Below are positions 33,842 through 46,496 of a DNA stretch of 64,000 nucleotides, in pieces. A model generated the notes under the pieces. That model was given only the letters and a program-made list of their open reading frames with translations, was not told where the DNA came from and did not search any database. A program made the position numbers and the translations under genes. Position 1 is the first letter of the stretch; the number at the start of each line of letters is the position of its first letter. Source of the stretch: Adineta ricciae (Eukaryota > Rotifera > Eurotatoria > Adinetida > Adinetidae); the NCBI GenBank assembly GCA_905250025.1, contig CAJNOJ010000177.1, positions 62,001-126,000 of the forward strand, in the 5' to 3' direction.

Positions 33842-36000
33842 TGAAAAACCTTCAGACTTTTTTTACTATTTCTTTCCTGTGACGACGAGTTTCCATGCCA
33901 AAGAAAAGAAAAAGCGCTGTTTTACGTCAAAGAAATCAAATAGAAGTCTTATTTACCTTCTTTCTATCTGCTACGTTCGAATATTGGAACGCGCTCGTTT
34001 ATAACTTCAATGCAGAGGAGTTTTTCACACTTTTTTCACTATTTCTTCAAGCGCTATACGACCGATGTAGCATATTCAAAACAATTGACAAATACAGGAC
34101 GCCGTGGCCTCCTTCACTTGTACAGCTGGCCAGAAACGTGAACAAAGCACGTCGAGGGCATCAACATATGGAAATATGTAAAACCAGCGTTCAAACCATA
34201 CGCACCTGCCTTCAAAGGACTTACGGTTCAAAATGCGAGATTGACAGATCCGCAAAAAATCACTGAAAAGCTAGCAGATTACTACGAAACGCATTTTTCA
34301 AAGCCGCAACATGACGTTGCTAATCCAATGCATCAAAGATCAATAGATATTTTTGAAAACCTTAGTTACACGCCTGCTATACCATTAGAGCAAATAAAGT
34401 ATGAAGAAATCGTTCGCGAATGGAGAAAAATTCTGCCGAAGAAATCAATTGATAGCGCAGGAACCTCAGCATTTATGCTGAAAAAGCTACCATGCGAATA
34501 CCTTAACATACTAACGATACTATTCAACAAATGTGCAGATAGTGGTGAATTTTTCGCGGCAGGAAAAATTGCGAAGATCATATGTTTATCAAAAGATGGA
34601 ATGTATCCTGCCGAAAGTAAGTTGAGACCAATTTCTCTACTACCCAATGTTGCCAAGCTATTCGAGCGTGTGATCCATCGAAGAATTCTATCTTGGTGTC
34701 ATGATCACAATATCGCTATCGACGAACAAAGCGGGTTTATGCAAGGAAGACGTCTACAGACCAGAATCTGTTCAATGATAAAGAATATGAGACTTACTGT
34801 CGCAGCATGTAACAGACCAGCGCTCGCAATTTTCGTAGATTTCCTATCAGCTTTCGATAGGATGTGGTTCCCGGCTTTGATAGCAAACCTAAGTGACCTA
34901 GGTATGCCGCTTTCTCTCTTGAAATGGATTCATTCATGGCTACTCAACAGATCATTCTCAATCTCATTTGGCAACGTACACTCAAGAAATATCCAGATGC
35001 ACATTGGAGCTCCACAAGGCTCTGTGCTGGCAGCCACACTATTCAGGCTCCATGTGCACTTTCTTCCATCACTCTTCTCGGGATTATCCGTGCACATGTT
35101 CGCGGATGATCTTGCAATCATACTAACTGGTTCTCTCGAAAAGCGCTTCTCTCTAAACATAATCGACCTCGAAGAACGCGCAAAAGAAGTAATGAAACAG
35201 CTCGAAATGTTCTCAACAAACTCACTATTACCAGTCAATACTAACAAAACTAAGGCCCTACTAGTTCATAGTGTTGTCTCGCCTAGTTTTCCAAGAATCC
35301 GGTATCAACAACAAAATATTGAGTATGTCAATTGCTTCAAATATCTTGGCGTCTACATAACCACGAAATTAGGATGGGGTCTATTCATTAGTCACAGAAT
35401 ACGCTTGATACGAAAAATATACAAAGCAATGCGCATAATTCTACGTACGATACCTACCAATCTCACGTCAATACGTCGAAAAATCTTTCTCGCTTTTGCA
35501 CTTCCACATTTTTGTTGGATCTTTTGTGTATGGTTCTACCTAACGGAAAACCAAAAGAAAACTATCGAACATGTCTTTTGCACTGGTTTGCGGATTCTAT
35601 ACGCGCTACCGAGATGGGACGATTTTTCTACACTAATAATAAGTAGAGAAAAAAGTCTCAACGATTACATCTACTCATACTGGTATCGCTTCGCATTTCA
35701 CTTGGAGCGTGCACCGGATGCTCTAGAATATCAACAAACTTGGCAAGCGTTTTGTGCAATCAAATCGAACAACAAGGAATGGTACAAAACTATGGGGTTC
35801 CGGAAGAACAGCTTCTTTCCGCGAAGACTAACCGAGCGTGCTCAGCATTCTCTACGTGATTGGAAGGAGTTCATGAATACACATAAAAGTCAATTTCTAT
35901 TCTACAAAGAAAACACACTGTACCTGAACTGTTTCGTCTATAAGTATTTTCTTGAGCCAGGATAACTGGTGATTCTACTGATGTCGTAAAACGATAATAG
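33842..36000 (+). mobile_element. 5'-truncated LINE (non-LTR retrotransposon)
   Basis: Coding similarity begins near 33842 in the region between endonuclease and RT, so the endonuclease domain is missing, as expected for incomplete reverse transcription. The RT reaches its stop at 35965. A clear poly(A) tail is not seen; the AAGTAAGTAAATAA run at 36064-36077 could mark the 3' end, so the right boundary is approximate. Confidence 0.75.
33895..35965 (+). pseudogene. LINE ORF2 fragment with intact reverse transcriptase domain
   Basis: The first part (33895 to about 34160) reads ALYDRCSIFKTIDKYRTPWP, then a frameshift around 34155-34175 moves to the long frame IWKYVKPAFKPYAP..TDPQKITEKLADYYETHF. 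From there about 600 codons are open. RT blocks in order are LRPISLLPNVAKLFERV, FVDFLSAFDRMW (catalytic Asp), GAPQGSVLAATLF, and MFADDLAII (catalytic Asp pair), followed by KYLGVYITTKLGWG. Catalytic aspartates are all present, so the RT domain may be recent. The group is Jockey/CR1/I-like by general look only. Confidence 0.85.
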
Positions 36001-36597
36001 CGAATTGTTAACCGAGCATAATAAGCGTTAACACAAAACAACGTAAGTGATCATTAAGACAGAAAGTAAGTAAATAACGATGTAACGAACATTCGATCCG
36101 TATTCGAACCCAATATCTTGACTCGTTCCACATTGATCGATGATTAGCCTAGACAGGAATCAATTGGAAATAGAAAACAAGGTCGAATACACATGTCAGA
36201 ACCTCTCCGTTCGACGGCAGATGTCGTCGGTGTACTAGCGTTCAAAAATTCACTTGTAAAATGTAACCACTTTCTTCCTTCTATAGGGTGTCGTATGTAA
36301 TCTATGTATATGTCTACATATATATGATTTTTGTTTCCTCCTCTTTTCTCTCTCTCATGCTTGTTAACACTACGATGCATAATATTCTCTTTATCAATTT
36401 CACCTTTTCCTTTTTGTGAACCTAAAATGGCACAATAAAATGAATATAAAAAAAAATCAAATAGAAGTGACGAGTGAAGGAATCTTATCAGAAGATCAAC
36501 CGGATATTGCATAGTAACAAAACTTGAATTCAAAGGCAAAACTGCCCGGTTGTTTTTTATTAACCAATCAAAACAAAAAACAAAACAAGGCATATTC
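36001..36597. other. Intergenic, nothing recognised
   Basis: About 0.6 kb between the LINE and the convergent RSL1D1 gene. Contains AATAAA-type hexamers near 36435; the open frame at 36144-36605 has no family features. Confidence 0.5.
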
Positions 36598-37665
36598 TTA
36601 AACATTTATACGAACTTTCTTTTTACTTCGTCCACCACTTTTTATCTTACGTTCTTCGTCGTCTGCTACCAGTGTTGGAACATCATCATTAGCGTTATCC
36701 TTTTCGTTTGCCACTTGTTTCGCAGTTGCTAAAAGACGTTTTCGTTTTTCGGCTTTTGGCGCCGGTTTACTTGCATAATTTTGTTCGACATGTTTTGGTT
36801 TTTCAGTCTTCTTCGCAAGCTTTGTTTTATTGACACGGTTAACAAATTCCGCGTCAACTAATGGTTTACCATCAGCATTGAAATCAAGTGTTTCATCCGC
36901 TTGTTTGACATTCTTTTGTTTTTTGGGTTTAGGTGTTTTAGTTGAAGATTTTTGTTGTCCACCTTGAAGCCATGTCTTTTGTAAACGTTTCGTAGTTTTC
37001 TTCTTCTTATAATTCTCGTTCAATTTCTTTCGCTTTGTCAGATGTATATTACCGTTGGGTTCAACAATGACATTAAGATTTTTGTCCGTGGTTGATAGTT
37101 CACCAATTTGAGTCATTGCATTGGCATCATGCGACGGTACATTCAATTTCTTCACGTCATTTTTCGTATGTGAACTGTAATAAATTGGTAAAGATTGTAG
37201 ATTATTGCCATAGAAATAAGCGTGATCAACATTTAACCAACTGCCGGGTAGTTCTTGACCGATAACTTGGCAAACGGCTTGCAGATTTTCCATTCCATGA
37301 TCAATTGATTGTTTCACATTGGTGAATTGCATAGAAAACAAAGGTCCAGTGCCGGCCATTCGACCAAGCGTTGAAGAACACAAAGAAATTAAACGTTGTT
37401 TAAAATCTTTATTGAATACATTGATACCTAGTGGCATTTTGCCATGATGACGAAAATGTTTACCAAGTAGTTGACCACGCATCAATGCCGTTATAATACG
37501 ACGATCAGCAAGAAACAGATCGTAACGTGCACATAGTTTTCGTTTGGCTTCATATGGAACTAATTCCTAAAATCAAATATCCGGATATATTCTTCGTTCG
37601 CTTATTAAAAATTGTCGAGTTTACTTGATTCAGCTGTTTGAGCGTCATAATATCAATATTGAATG
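36598..37665 (-). CDS. RSL1D1: Ribosomal L1 domain protein (RSL1D1/Cic1-like), 5' end missing
   Basis: Nucleolar ribosome-biogenesis factor by family. The last exon (36598-37566) starts ELVPYEAKRKLCARYDLFLA then DRRIITALMRGQLLGKHFRH, the L1-domain signature of this family, then GINVFNK and a basic, Lys-rich C-terminal tail with several KKKK/KRKR clusters ending KSGGRSKKKVRINV. An upstream exon ends at 37625 (FNIDIMTLKQLNQ) and would continue past an ambiguous base at 37666. No sequence beyond that resembles the missing N-terminal L1 half. The gene is thus probably intact in the organism but broken by an assembly join. Confidence 0.85.
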
Positions 37666-37666
37666 N
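37666..37666. other. Ambiguous base (N), probable assembly gap or join
   Basis: The only N in the window. It falls inside the reading frame of the RSL1D1 exon, upstream of which no matching exon is found. Confidence 0.9.
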
Positions 37667-37960
37667 ACATAGATAAATATATCTGTGGAATTCTAATGAC
37701 GACAAGTGTTTTGTTGATTAATAATTCTTACAAATGAGACGGTGTCTTTTCTGTTGAGATAAAAACGATAAAGAAAGTTCAAATATACACATGAAATTAT
37801 CTCTTTCTAATGACACGTAGAACAGCGAACATGATTGTTCGCTGGTTTCATGTTTAATAATCAATAGAAATAGTATCACAGGAAATTTTATTTCGGAAAA
37901 ATGAAAAACTTTTTTCACTGATTATTGCAAAACTCGAAAAAAGACACAATGTATATGGGA

Positions 37961-38820
37961 TTACAACGTAGCTTCGAGCTCATCGTCTGATCCTTCTTTT
38001 TCTGTTTCATTACTTTTAGGTAATGCATCTGAATCCTTTCGTTGCCATTGATTGTAGACTTCACCCCTCCTACGCAGTTCATCGTTTTCTTGTTTCAATC
38101 GATCGATTTCATCAAATGCAACTTTAAGATGCCTTTTCTTAAGTTTATAATTCATTTCTAATTCCTCCATCTTCTGTAAATGGTTCTTTTCATTCTTTCT
38201 TCCCATCAATGGCGAAGATGCATTATAGGCGACACGTGGGTTACTTCGATTACTATTTGGAAAGATAAGTGCAGCAAACGAATCCATGCCATCACGACCG
38301 CCTAACATCACCGTATTTTCAAGTTGTAATGTATTGTGTCGAGTCATCGTACGCGCTGGTCTTGACGATGGTTTGCTGTTCGATATTGAATGTGCACGAG
38401 TTACCTTAGACTGCCGTTCCTCTTTGAACGCCTATAAAATTTCATGAAGAAAACTTTCTAGTAAAGATTGTGACAAATTACTTGTTCAACACGATCTTTC
38501 AAACGATAAAAATGTATCATTTTCTCACATTGTACAATCTGCGCTTGAATATTTGCTATCAAACTTTCATCTCGCAACGTATTTTGTATCGCTTTGAAAT
38601 ACTCTATCGAAAAATAATATACACAAGACACAGTTCACTCTTTTGACGCACCGATTGCACGTGAATAGTGTTCAATAGCAGCAATCCATTTCTGAGCTGA
38701 TGCTTGTACATCTCCTAAACGAATTTGTTGATGTGCCTATGGAAACATAACATTGAATATCATTCACAATAACATCAAATGACATACATGTGGAAGTGTG
38801 GGTAAGTTTTCAAGTTCCAT
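37961..38820 (-). CDS. NRBF2-like MIT-domain / coiled-coil protein, 4 exons
   Basis: Exons 38788-38820, 38652-38736, 38482-38603 and 37961-38431 join in phase to 236 aa. The start MELENLPTLPHAHQQIRLGD and the helical AQKWIAAIEHYSRAIEYFK segment match the N-terminal MIT-like three-helix bundle seen in NRBF2, where AHQQ follows the start. The C-terminal half has a predicted coiled coil (KMEELEMNYKLKKRHLKVAF to RLKQENDELRRR) and an acidic end (GSDDELEATL). NRBF2 in animals is a subunit of the ATG14-VPS34 autophagy lipid kinase complex; that role is inferred. Another MIT-domain protein is possible, as sequence similarity beyond the N-terminus is weak. Confidence 0.6.
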
Positions 38821-39489
38821 TCGAGTTTCAATTAATCTACAGATTGACTCATTAGATGAATGATTGGCCCTTTGCTAATGTCTTATTTCGATTTTTTTAA
38901 TAAATATGAACATACATGTGTATTGTGCAAAAAAAAGAGAGACAGGAAAAGAGAACGAAAAGTGTATTCAATAAGAATAAAACTTTCCCGAGAAAAAAGT
39001 ATAATGAATAACACGCTCAAACAGTTGCACACACACACACATTGAAATGACATCAACAACAAGTAAAGACAGAAGCAGCAGTTATGTTGTCAAAAAACAC
39101 GAAAGACATTTTCTTGGAACAACAAGAAGAAATAAGAGAGGAAAGCAGAGTTATATGTTATGTATTGCCAAAAAAATGATCGCTGTTTGAATTTCTTTCT
39201 TTTAACATAGAGGAAATAACAATGTTAGTTATTTTTATTGCTTTGCACGTGTTTATATTGTACTGTTAAGAAAGTCTTTTACGTCATTTTATATATATAT
39301 AATGTTTATACGTATAGAAATGTTTTTGACGCGCAAAGAAGTTTGGAGATATGGTGAATGACTCGAAAAGAAGAAACAACAAAACGAAAAAGAGGAAAAG
39401 AATGAGAGATTGAGATAATGGAGCAATGTACAGGTGGCATAAGATATAATGAGGTTCGAGAAGCGAGAAAACAAAACAAAGGAAGCACA
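38821..39489. other. Intergenic between two minus-strand genes
   Basis: AT-rich; a short (CA)n run at about 39029-39041. No gene recognised. Confidence 0.55.
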
Positions 39490-42400
39490 TCACAGATGGA
39501 CACTCGATCGTTTCGAAATGGCCGTTTTCATGAGCGACGCTGTAATGAGCTTTGAACCATGATCTTTTGTTAAAACAATCTCATTCAGATCCAGCACTGA
39601 TTGTAATGGTCCTAGAGTATGTATAGCTGGTGGATAGCAAGCGAAAAACTTATGCAGCATAGCGTCATGAGCAGATATTCGAGAATGCGGATTAAAACGT
39701 AAGAACTTCTCCAAGAGATCAATTCCTGTTTGGTCCAGACGTGGCGCGAGATGGTTTAATGATTCACCTTGATAGTATGGTAATCTCAATGCTTGAAAAT
39801 CAGGATTTGCTGTTACACCGGGTAAGGTTTGTTCAGTTGGTGTACCAAGACATTTGAAGATCAGATATAACTCTTCATCGACTTTTGTACCGGCAAATAA
39901 TGGTCGACCACACGCCATTTCATAGAAAATGCAGCCGACAGCCCAAATATCGATTGGCGTTGAATACTCAGTACTGCCCAATAGAACATCGGGTGGTCGA
40001 TACCATAATGTAACAACTTCATGAGAATAGGTTTTCGTTGGAAAAGACTTTATACGTGCTAGACCGAAATCAGCCAGTTTCAATTCACCACGTTCGTTAA
40101 TCAAGAGGTTTTGTGGTCTGAAAAAGCATTTGGATGTCAGAGAAAACATCGAGAGCGAAAATAACTCTTACTTGAGATCTCGATGAAGAATCTTCTTCGA
40201 ATGGCAATAATCCAAACCACGCAGGAGTTGAAATAAAAACAAGCGAACATTTTTTATATTAAGAATATTTGCGCAATCGTCCATATATTGTTTCAAATCT
40301 TTCTCCACGAATTCAAACACAAGTGTTAATGTCGTTTGATTAAAGATAATATCATGTAAGCTAACGATATTATTATGTTTCAGTCCTTTTAATAAGCTCA
40401 CTTCTCGTAACGCTGTACATGGAGCACCTACAAAACAAACGATTTGAGTACGTAATATGAGAGACATAAACATGGTTTTTTTGCAAAGCAAAGCTTTAAA
40501 TCGAATATCTTCTCTTGGATGTAAATAATATCAGATGTGCATTTTTGTGCTATGAATTAAAGTATCGTTTTACATTGGTATTCAAATTATCATTGAAAAC
40601 TAAAGTTACAATCTTCAATGCTACATTTTTTTCTCGAAGAACCTTCGATTTGCATAGATATTCCAATTCTTATCAGTATGGATGATTTGCTGGTAATGCC
40701 CTGTGGTAACTTTGTGACCTGATTAGTTGTTCCGAACAGAAGTACTTCGCTGGAAACATCTCACGAGATTCGAATTAATAAGCAAAATCGATTTCTTTTT
40801 CATATCGACATCAGGTACATTCCCTTCGGAGATTTACATCATTATTGATCAACATACCTTCCTCTTGTTCCAGTCGAATTTCTTTTAATGCAATATAACC
40901 ATTCAGTAAATGAGATTTGCCTTTGTAAACTGTCGCATATGTACCTGAGAGATTGAAAATAAAAAGACGTGAATATTTCTCTCGAGAAAAACACGATATA
41001 AGCTTTACCTTCCCCTAATTTTTCTAATTTCACGTAAGATTCGATCTTTCCAAAACCAAGATCAAGCATGGAAAGACGTTGTTCATTTCGACTCAATTGA
41101 CCGTTGATACTCGTATTCAACTGTGAGGGTGAAAGACGTAATAACGAAGAATTCGATTGATGTAGAACATTGTTAAGCGTTTGAGTTGATAAAGAGTTCG
41201 TTTGATAATACGACGAACGTTGCTGCTGTTGGCTGAATTTCAATTTATTAATGAGACTATTGCCAGATGGTTGATGGAGACTGTTATTGTTATTATTATG
41301 ATTAGTCGTTGGCGTTTGTTTTGTAAAGGAAAAGCTATTTTTTAACTCAGGCGGTAACGATATGCGCGACTTGAGATCGCGCAGAGTTTTGCGTTTCTTC
41401 GAACTGTGTTCACGCATTTTGACTTTAGTCGCCTGTTGAGTTGAATTGTCTAGGTCAGTTGTTGGAAATGGTACAGTCGATGGAACAACAGTTTGATCTA
41501 ATCGAAAGACAAGAAGAAAAACTAAACTTTTCACAATTCATCTTCCTCGACAGTTTACCTTTGCTATTCGTCGATGATGACGATAACTCCACATCGTTTA
41601 ATGCAGATGCCGATAAATGCAGGTCATTCTTTTGAGCTTTAATTAAACTATGAACATCGGCATGTAAACTAATCGAATTGGTCAAATGATGTTTATTAGT
41701 ATTATTATTAGCGAGCACAGATAATGCTGTGCCAATGTTAGATGTTATTGATGTTGGAGATTTGGACGGTTTGACGAAATCATCTCGATGATAATATTGA
41801 TTACTATTGATAACAACATTTCGGTTTTTATTCGACGATGATGACACACCCGACGGAGATGATGTATGAGCTGAGATATATGATGATGATGAAGATAAAC
41901 CTGTAATTATAGAGATGAACGTGGAGATTTAACAAACGGGAAAGGAATGTTTTCAATTGACTTACTAAGACTAGGTGCAATTCTCTGTGTTTGTTGATGT
42001 GTTAACACACCACTATCAGATCGAGTTGTGTTATCGTAATAATAATCTTCATCATCAATCTGAGTTGCTTTCAATCGATTTGATTGTTTAACTGGAATTG
42101 GATTTTCTTCTTCAGATATTGGTACTAGCGCAGTACCACTACCATTACACATAATACTTGTGTTTGAACGTGTCAGGAAAGAAGAATCATGATCATCGAT
42201 TTGTTTAGTATGTAAACGTTGGTAGATTAAATCGGCTGTCAGCTTGTTTTGTATTTGTTGTTGTTGTTGTTGTTGCTGGTCTTGATCATGATCGTTAGAT
42301 GTATGATTGCTTGCGATTGTGGATAAATCTGTATTTGTACTATGACTGCGTTTAAGAAATTGTGAAAGATGACGGAAAGATGTGCGGCGCTTCTTAGGTT

Positions 42401-43089
42401 TAATATCTGTTTTAGTGGGCTGACTGATTGATTCATTCGTATTTGAAGGATGAAATTTTTTCGTCAATATAGATTTTATTGAAGAGCGATTAGGAGGATT
42501 TGGCTGAGATTTTGATTTCGTGTTATCATCGAAGGTTAAGCTTTTGATATTATCGTAACTCATATCACGTTGTATCGATGACTTATAAAAAGATGATTTT
42601 GAAATCGAATGATTCATCTATAGACGTCAAAATCAGAAAAGTGCTTAGATAAAACATATAAGTACATACTTTGCTTTCTTGTGGGGAGTATTCGTTCGAT
42701 GGATGAAAATCTGTTGTTGCTGAACGTACAATAAAGGAAGAGATATCACTACTGACTGGGCGAGTTGGTAAGCGATATTGTGGTTGCTGCTGTTGTTGTA
42801 ATTCTTGCTCTTGTTGTTGCAGAGATAAAGATAAATTTTGTTGTGAATGATGCTGAACTGGTCGCATATGTTGAACGTAAGATAACGGGGGATGCTTATG
42901 ATGCGATGATGAATGACCATTAAATGGTGCTGGTGGCGGTGGTATTGTTTGACTTGTTGTTAATTCTTCAAATCTTTGTTCGACATTCGTTGCTGTGCCA
43001 TTCGCTGTTGTGAACGAACCCATAGAAGATGTACTTCGAGGTATAGTAAACTTTTTAAACGTTTTTGATAATGTCGAAGTCACTTCCAT
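39490..43089 (-). CDS. CDK16/17/18-like: PCTAIRE-type cyclin-dependent kinase (CDK16/17/18), 7 exons, very long N-terminus
   Basis: Exons 42670-43089, 41966-42617, 41559-41900, 41009-41497, 40858-40944, 40172-40427 and 39490-40117 join in phase to about 957 aa. The kinase domain starts [18 protein letters not shown] then TYATVYKG (Gly loop) and IALKEIRLE (Lys). The cyclin-facing helix is [12 protein letters not shown], a one-residue variant of PCTAIRE. Then follow [32 protein letters not shown], and [15 protein letters not shown]. All catalytic motifs are intact. The first ~620 residues are low-complexity (Gln/Asn/Ser/His runs), against roughly 150-200 in vertebrate relatives. The second intron before the catalytic loop (40428-40857) is about 430 nt, long for this locus. 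By family it binds a membrane-linked cyclin such as cyclin Y; this is inferred. Confidence 0.88.
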
Positions 43090-46000
43090 TTTCAATCCGT
43101 GCGTCCTATGATCAGACAGAGAAAAAGTACGAATATTATATGAAAATGCTAATGCTAGCTAAAGATTATGTTACTTACTCACACACTATGAATCAATGAC
43201 AATATATAAAGATGATTATCTATGCATGATAAAAGTTGTTGTCATTCTTATTGTTGCTTTTGCTGCTCTTGTTACACTATACTTCGACATGACGTTAAAC
43301 AAGGAGGAGAAAGAAGTGAAAGAACAGAGAGAAAAAAGAAAATAAAATCTAAAAACAGAATTAGTTGTAATATTTGAGAAAGAACGAGAGTGTATGAGAA
43401 AAAAGACCGGGCAACCAATTGAAAGATATATTTATCATTATTCACACATTATCGTAGGCGACTGATGTGTTGTTTTTTTCGGTACACAGAATATTTTTTT
43501 AAAAATCAATCTAAAACCTTTTTCATTCTCCCCTCTTTCCTATTCTTTACTTCGTTCAAAGCTGAACTAGTCGTGATATTTCTTCGTCACCTTGATTGTA
43601 CACAATTCAACTGCACCTCGATTTTCTTTTTCTAATGTATATTGATGTAAATTGTCTCGTGTCTAATGAGAGCCCACACCACACTTATCGTAACAAATAA
43701 GCATGTTTCGTTTTCTACGCGCATGTTTTACACAAGTAAAACTCGTATGTCTCCACTCGAATGTCTCAAGAAGTAAAAACGCAAAGGCAAGACTACGGTA
43801 TATTGTTGTACATGTGAATACGAAGGTACACAATGAATAAAAGCAGCTGACAACATATACACAAGCGAGAGAAGAGAGCACTGTTTAGACGTTGTCGTCG
43901 CCTCGTCTTTTCTGCACTTATGCTAGCCGGTGGCTTGCTTACATGCATACTGTCAATCATAGAATAACAACAGTGGCAGTTATAAAAAATGATTCAAGAA
44001 AATTAGATAGGAGAAAAACCTTCTCGTATATTGGTCTTTTGGCGTTCTCATATGAATATCTGATCGGTTGATCTATGCTTCCGATCGATAAGAAACAGTT
44101 GGTGATTAGAAGAAATATGGTTGCATGATGGGTAATCGACGTCATCGGAGAACTATTTCACTTCACTAACAAACCCACATACCTGCGCGATATGCAACAA
44201 ACATCTTTTGGACACATGAGACAAACAAGACGAGAAAATGTATTGCTGATTATGACAATGATTGTCGACTCTGCCAAGTGGCTTGTTACCCTTGCCTGTT
44301 ACCATTAAATATAGGATCATTATCGTTAACGGAACAAGAGTCGATCTAGAGAAACGCATTTTCTTTTGTCGCCGAGCAGACGTTATCGTCGATGAAGAGC
44401 AGAAAAAAAAACGCAGAATGATAGTAAAAAAAACGAAGAAGGCGAGCAAGAGGGAGAAGAAGAGACGACGACGACGATGATGATGATGACGGCTAAGAAG
44501 AAGTAGAGAAGAAGAAGAAAAAGAAACTTTGCCGACTTCATTTCTTTTTCCAGAAAGGAAATAGTCGTAGTGTTGTAATGGAAGATTGCTCGTTATGTTC
44601 TGTAGATTTTTCTCCATGCTTTACTATTCTATAATTCTTTCATTTCACCTGTCATGATGAATGCGACTAGTGAAACTTTTACATACAAATGCGCATAAAA
44701 GAAAAACTGCAAAAAAAAGAACACGACTAGGAAAACTATTATGAACGTTCACAAATACAATGTTCTTGTATTGATTCTTTTTTTGGCACACTATTAAGTG
44801 TGTAAATGTCGTTTTCTTGACTGAATGATCCATGTTCACACGAACGAACGAACGAGCGAACGATCGAACAAACGAACGATCAGACGAGAAGAAAAACTAA
44901 GCAAAGTAAACTCAATGGATCTGACACATATCTGAGTGTGTTAATGATCTTACTGAACAATGATCAAATGAGGAGAAATGATGAACGGCAGACGAATGTA
45001 TACATTCACATCTCTACATGTATGTGTATACACAGCGATGAATTGATGAGATGATAGTATACTTTTAACTATCATCTGATAACGTTTGAGAGAAATAGTC
45101 ATAGTTAGGACTACAGTTTTTCTTTCTCTATGCTTTATCTGATGGATGAATGCATCAAACCATGATTATCGCATTCTTACACTTGATCTCGTAATAACAG
45201 ATGGAAAAATCAGTCTGATCAATCAAGCGGTAGCTAGTGACGAAACCAGAGATCATCACGCCTACATACAATATTGATAAAATGCAGCTTCTGTTCTTCG
45301 CTAGTTGAGTTTTTTTTAAACAAAATTAGTAGTACCAGAAGAAGAGAAACCGACGAACAGAGTGACAAAAACAAGAACGATTAGTTTGCTTTTCTAAGTC
45401 ATTGCCTGTTGCGTTTCATAGATGCACTAGTGTATTCTCTACATCGCAATAGCTTGTTATTAAAGGGAGTCTACAATGACGTGAAGGCAGCTCAAGCAAT
45501 ACTATCATCACTGCTTCATCGTTTTTTCCCTTTTCCTCCGAAATCAATTTCCATAGAAGTCCCAAAAGAGGTCTTCCGCTCGTTTCTACAATGAAATTAA
45601 TCTTCATTCTTTTCTCTTACTCATTTCGCTTTCTTCTCTTCACTCGCAAGACAGATGATGGAAAAGACTCGACATCTTATCAGCATTAAACTATTTGCAT
45701 AAGAACTTCGATCATGCAGAGATGATAGATGAATGCGCGCATGGTCAGTAAGATTTCTGCGACGAAACAAAAAAGTAACGAGAAAAAAATCATTTGACAT
45801 AAACCAAAATTGTTTCTACTTAATTTACTATTCATAATTGAATGTCGAAAAGTTATTCTTTCGGAAATCTTTGTTTAGAAAGACTGAAAAGTCGACGGAA
45901 ACTAATTAAAACCACAATTCATTAGGATACAGAAGATGAAAAATGGATATTTTCATCTACACAAGGTTCAATAAAGAAAATCTTTCTTACTTCTTCTGCT

Positions 46001-46496
46001 CGATCGCACTAATATTTACTTAAGATAGGCGGCGAGTGCCTATCGGCGAGTGATTATGATTACTTGACCCACAAACATGCTCACACATAATACAAGAAGA
46101 AAGGAACAGATCTATTCTTTCTTTTTTTCTTCTTCTTCTTCTTTCCCTCTCTCGTCTCTTTACGTACACACAGCGCAGATGAATAAACGATCATCTTAAT
46201 TCCTACTGTTCGGTGCCACTCAAGATCATATAGAACAGACACACTAGGCACGATCAAATCTAACTGAACTTGCTTTCTATCAAACAATCAAAAGAAAAGA
46301 CGGAAAGAAATATTATCGACAGTAAGTTTTAATAATAATAAATAGAATTTGTATGGCAAAACAAACCGAAGGAGCTGTGTAAGCAGATGAAAGAGAGAGA
46401 GGAAAAAAAGCGATTCAACATGCGATTGACGAAAAAAAAAGAAACGGACTACCTCTATAATTAATGAATAAAATAACTCTGTTTATATCACAGATC
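43090..46496. other. 3.4 kb without a recognisable gene; purine-rich and simple repeats
   Basis: Upstream of the PCTAIRE kinase and downstream of the E3 gene, both on the minus strand. Holds a GAC/GAT trinucleotide run (about 44462-44489), an ACGA/GAAC tetranucleotide run (44839-44880) and a CTT-rich run (about 46115-46142). The reading frames over these are artefacts. Probably regulatory and UTR sequence. Confidence 0.55.
44839..44880. repeat. Imperfect CGAA tetranucleotide repeat
   Basis: About ten imperfect CGAA/CGAT units in a row. Confidence 0.85.

Noticed and set aside
36080..36112. GGGTTCGAATAC on the minus strand, resembling a tRNA B box
   Set aside because: No A box or foldable acceptor stem at the right distance.
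36144..36605. 153-aa minus-strand frame
   Set aside because: Composition typical of AT-rich non-coding DNA; overlaps the 3' end of RSL1D1 and shows no domain.
44153..44617. 154-aa minus-strand frame with His/Arg and Phe/Leu runs
   Set aside because: Produced by GAC/GAT and GAA-rich simple repeats read in antisense.
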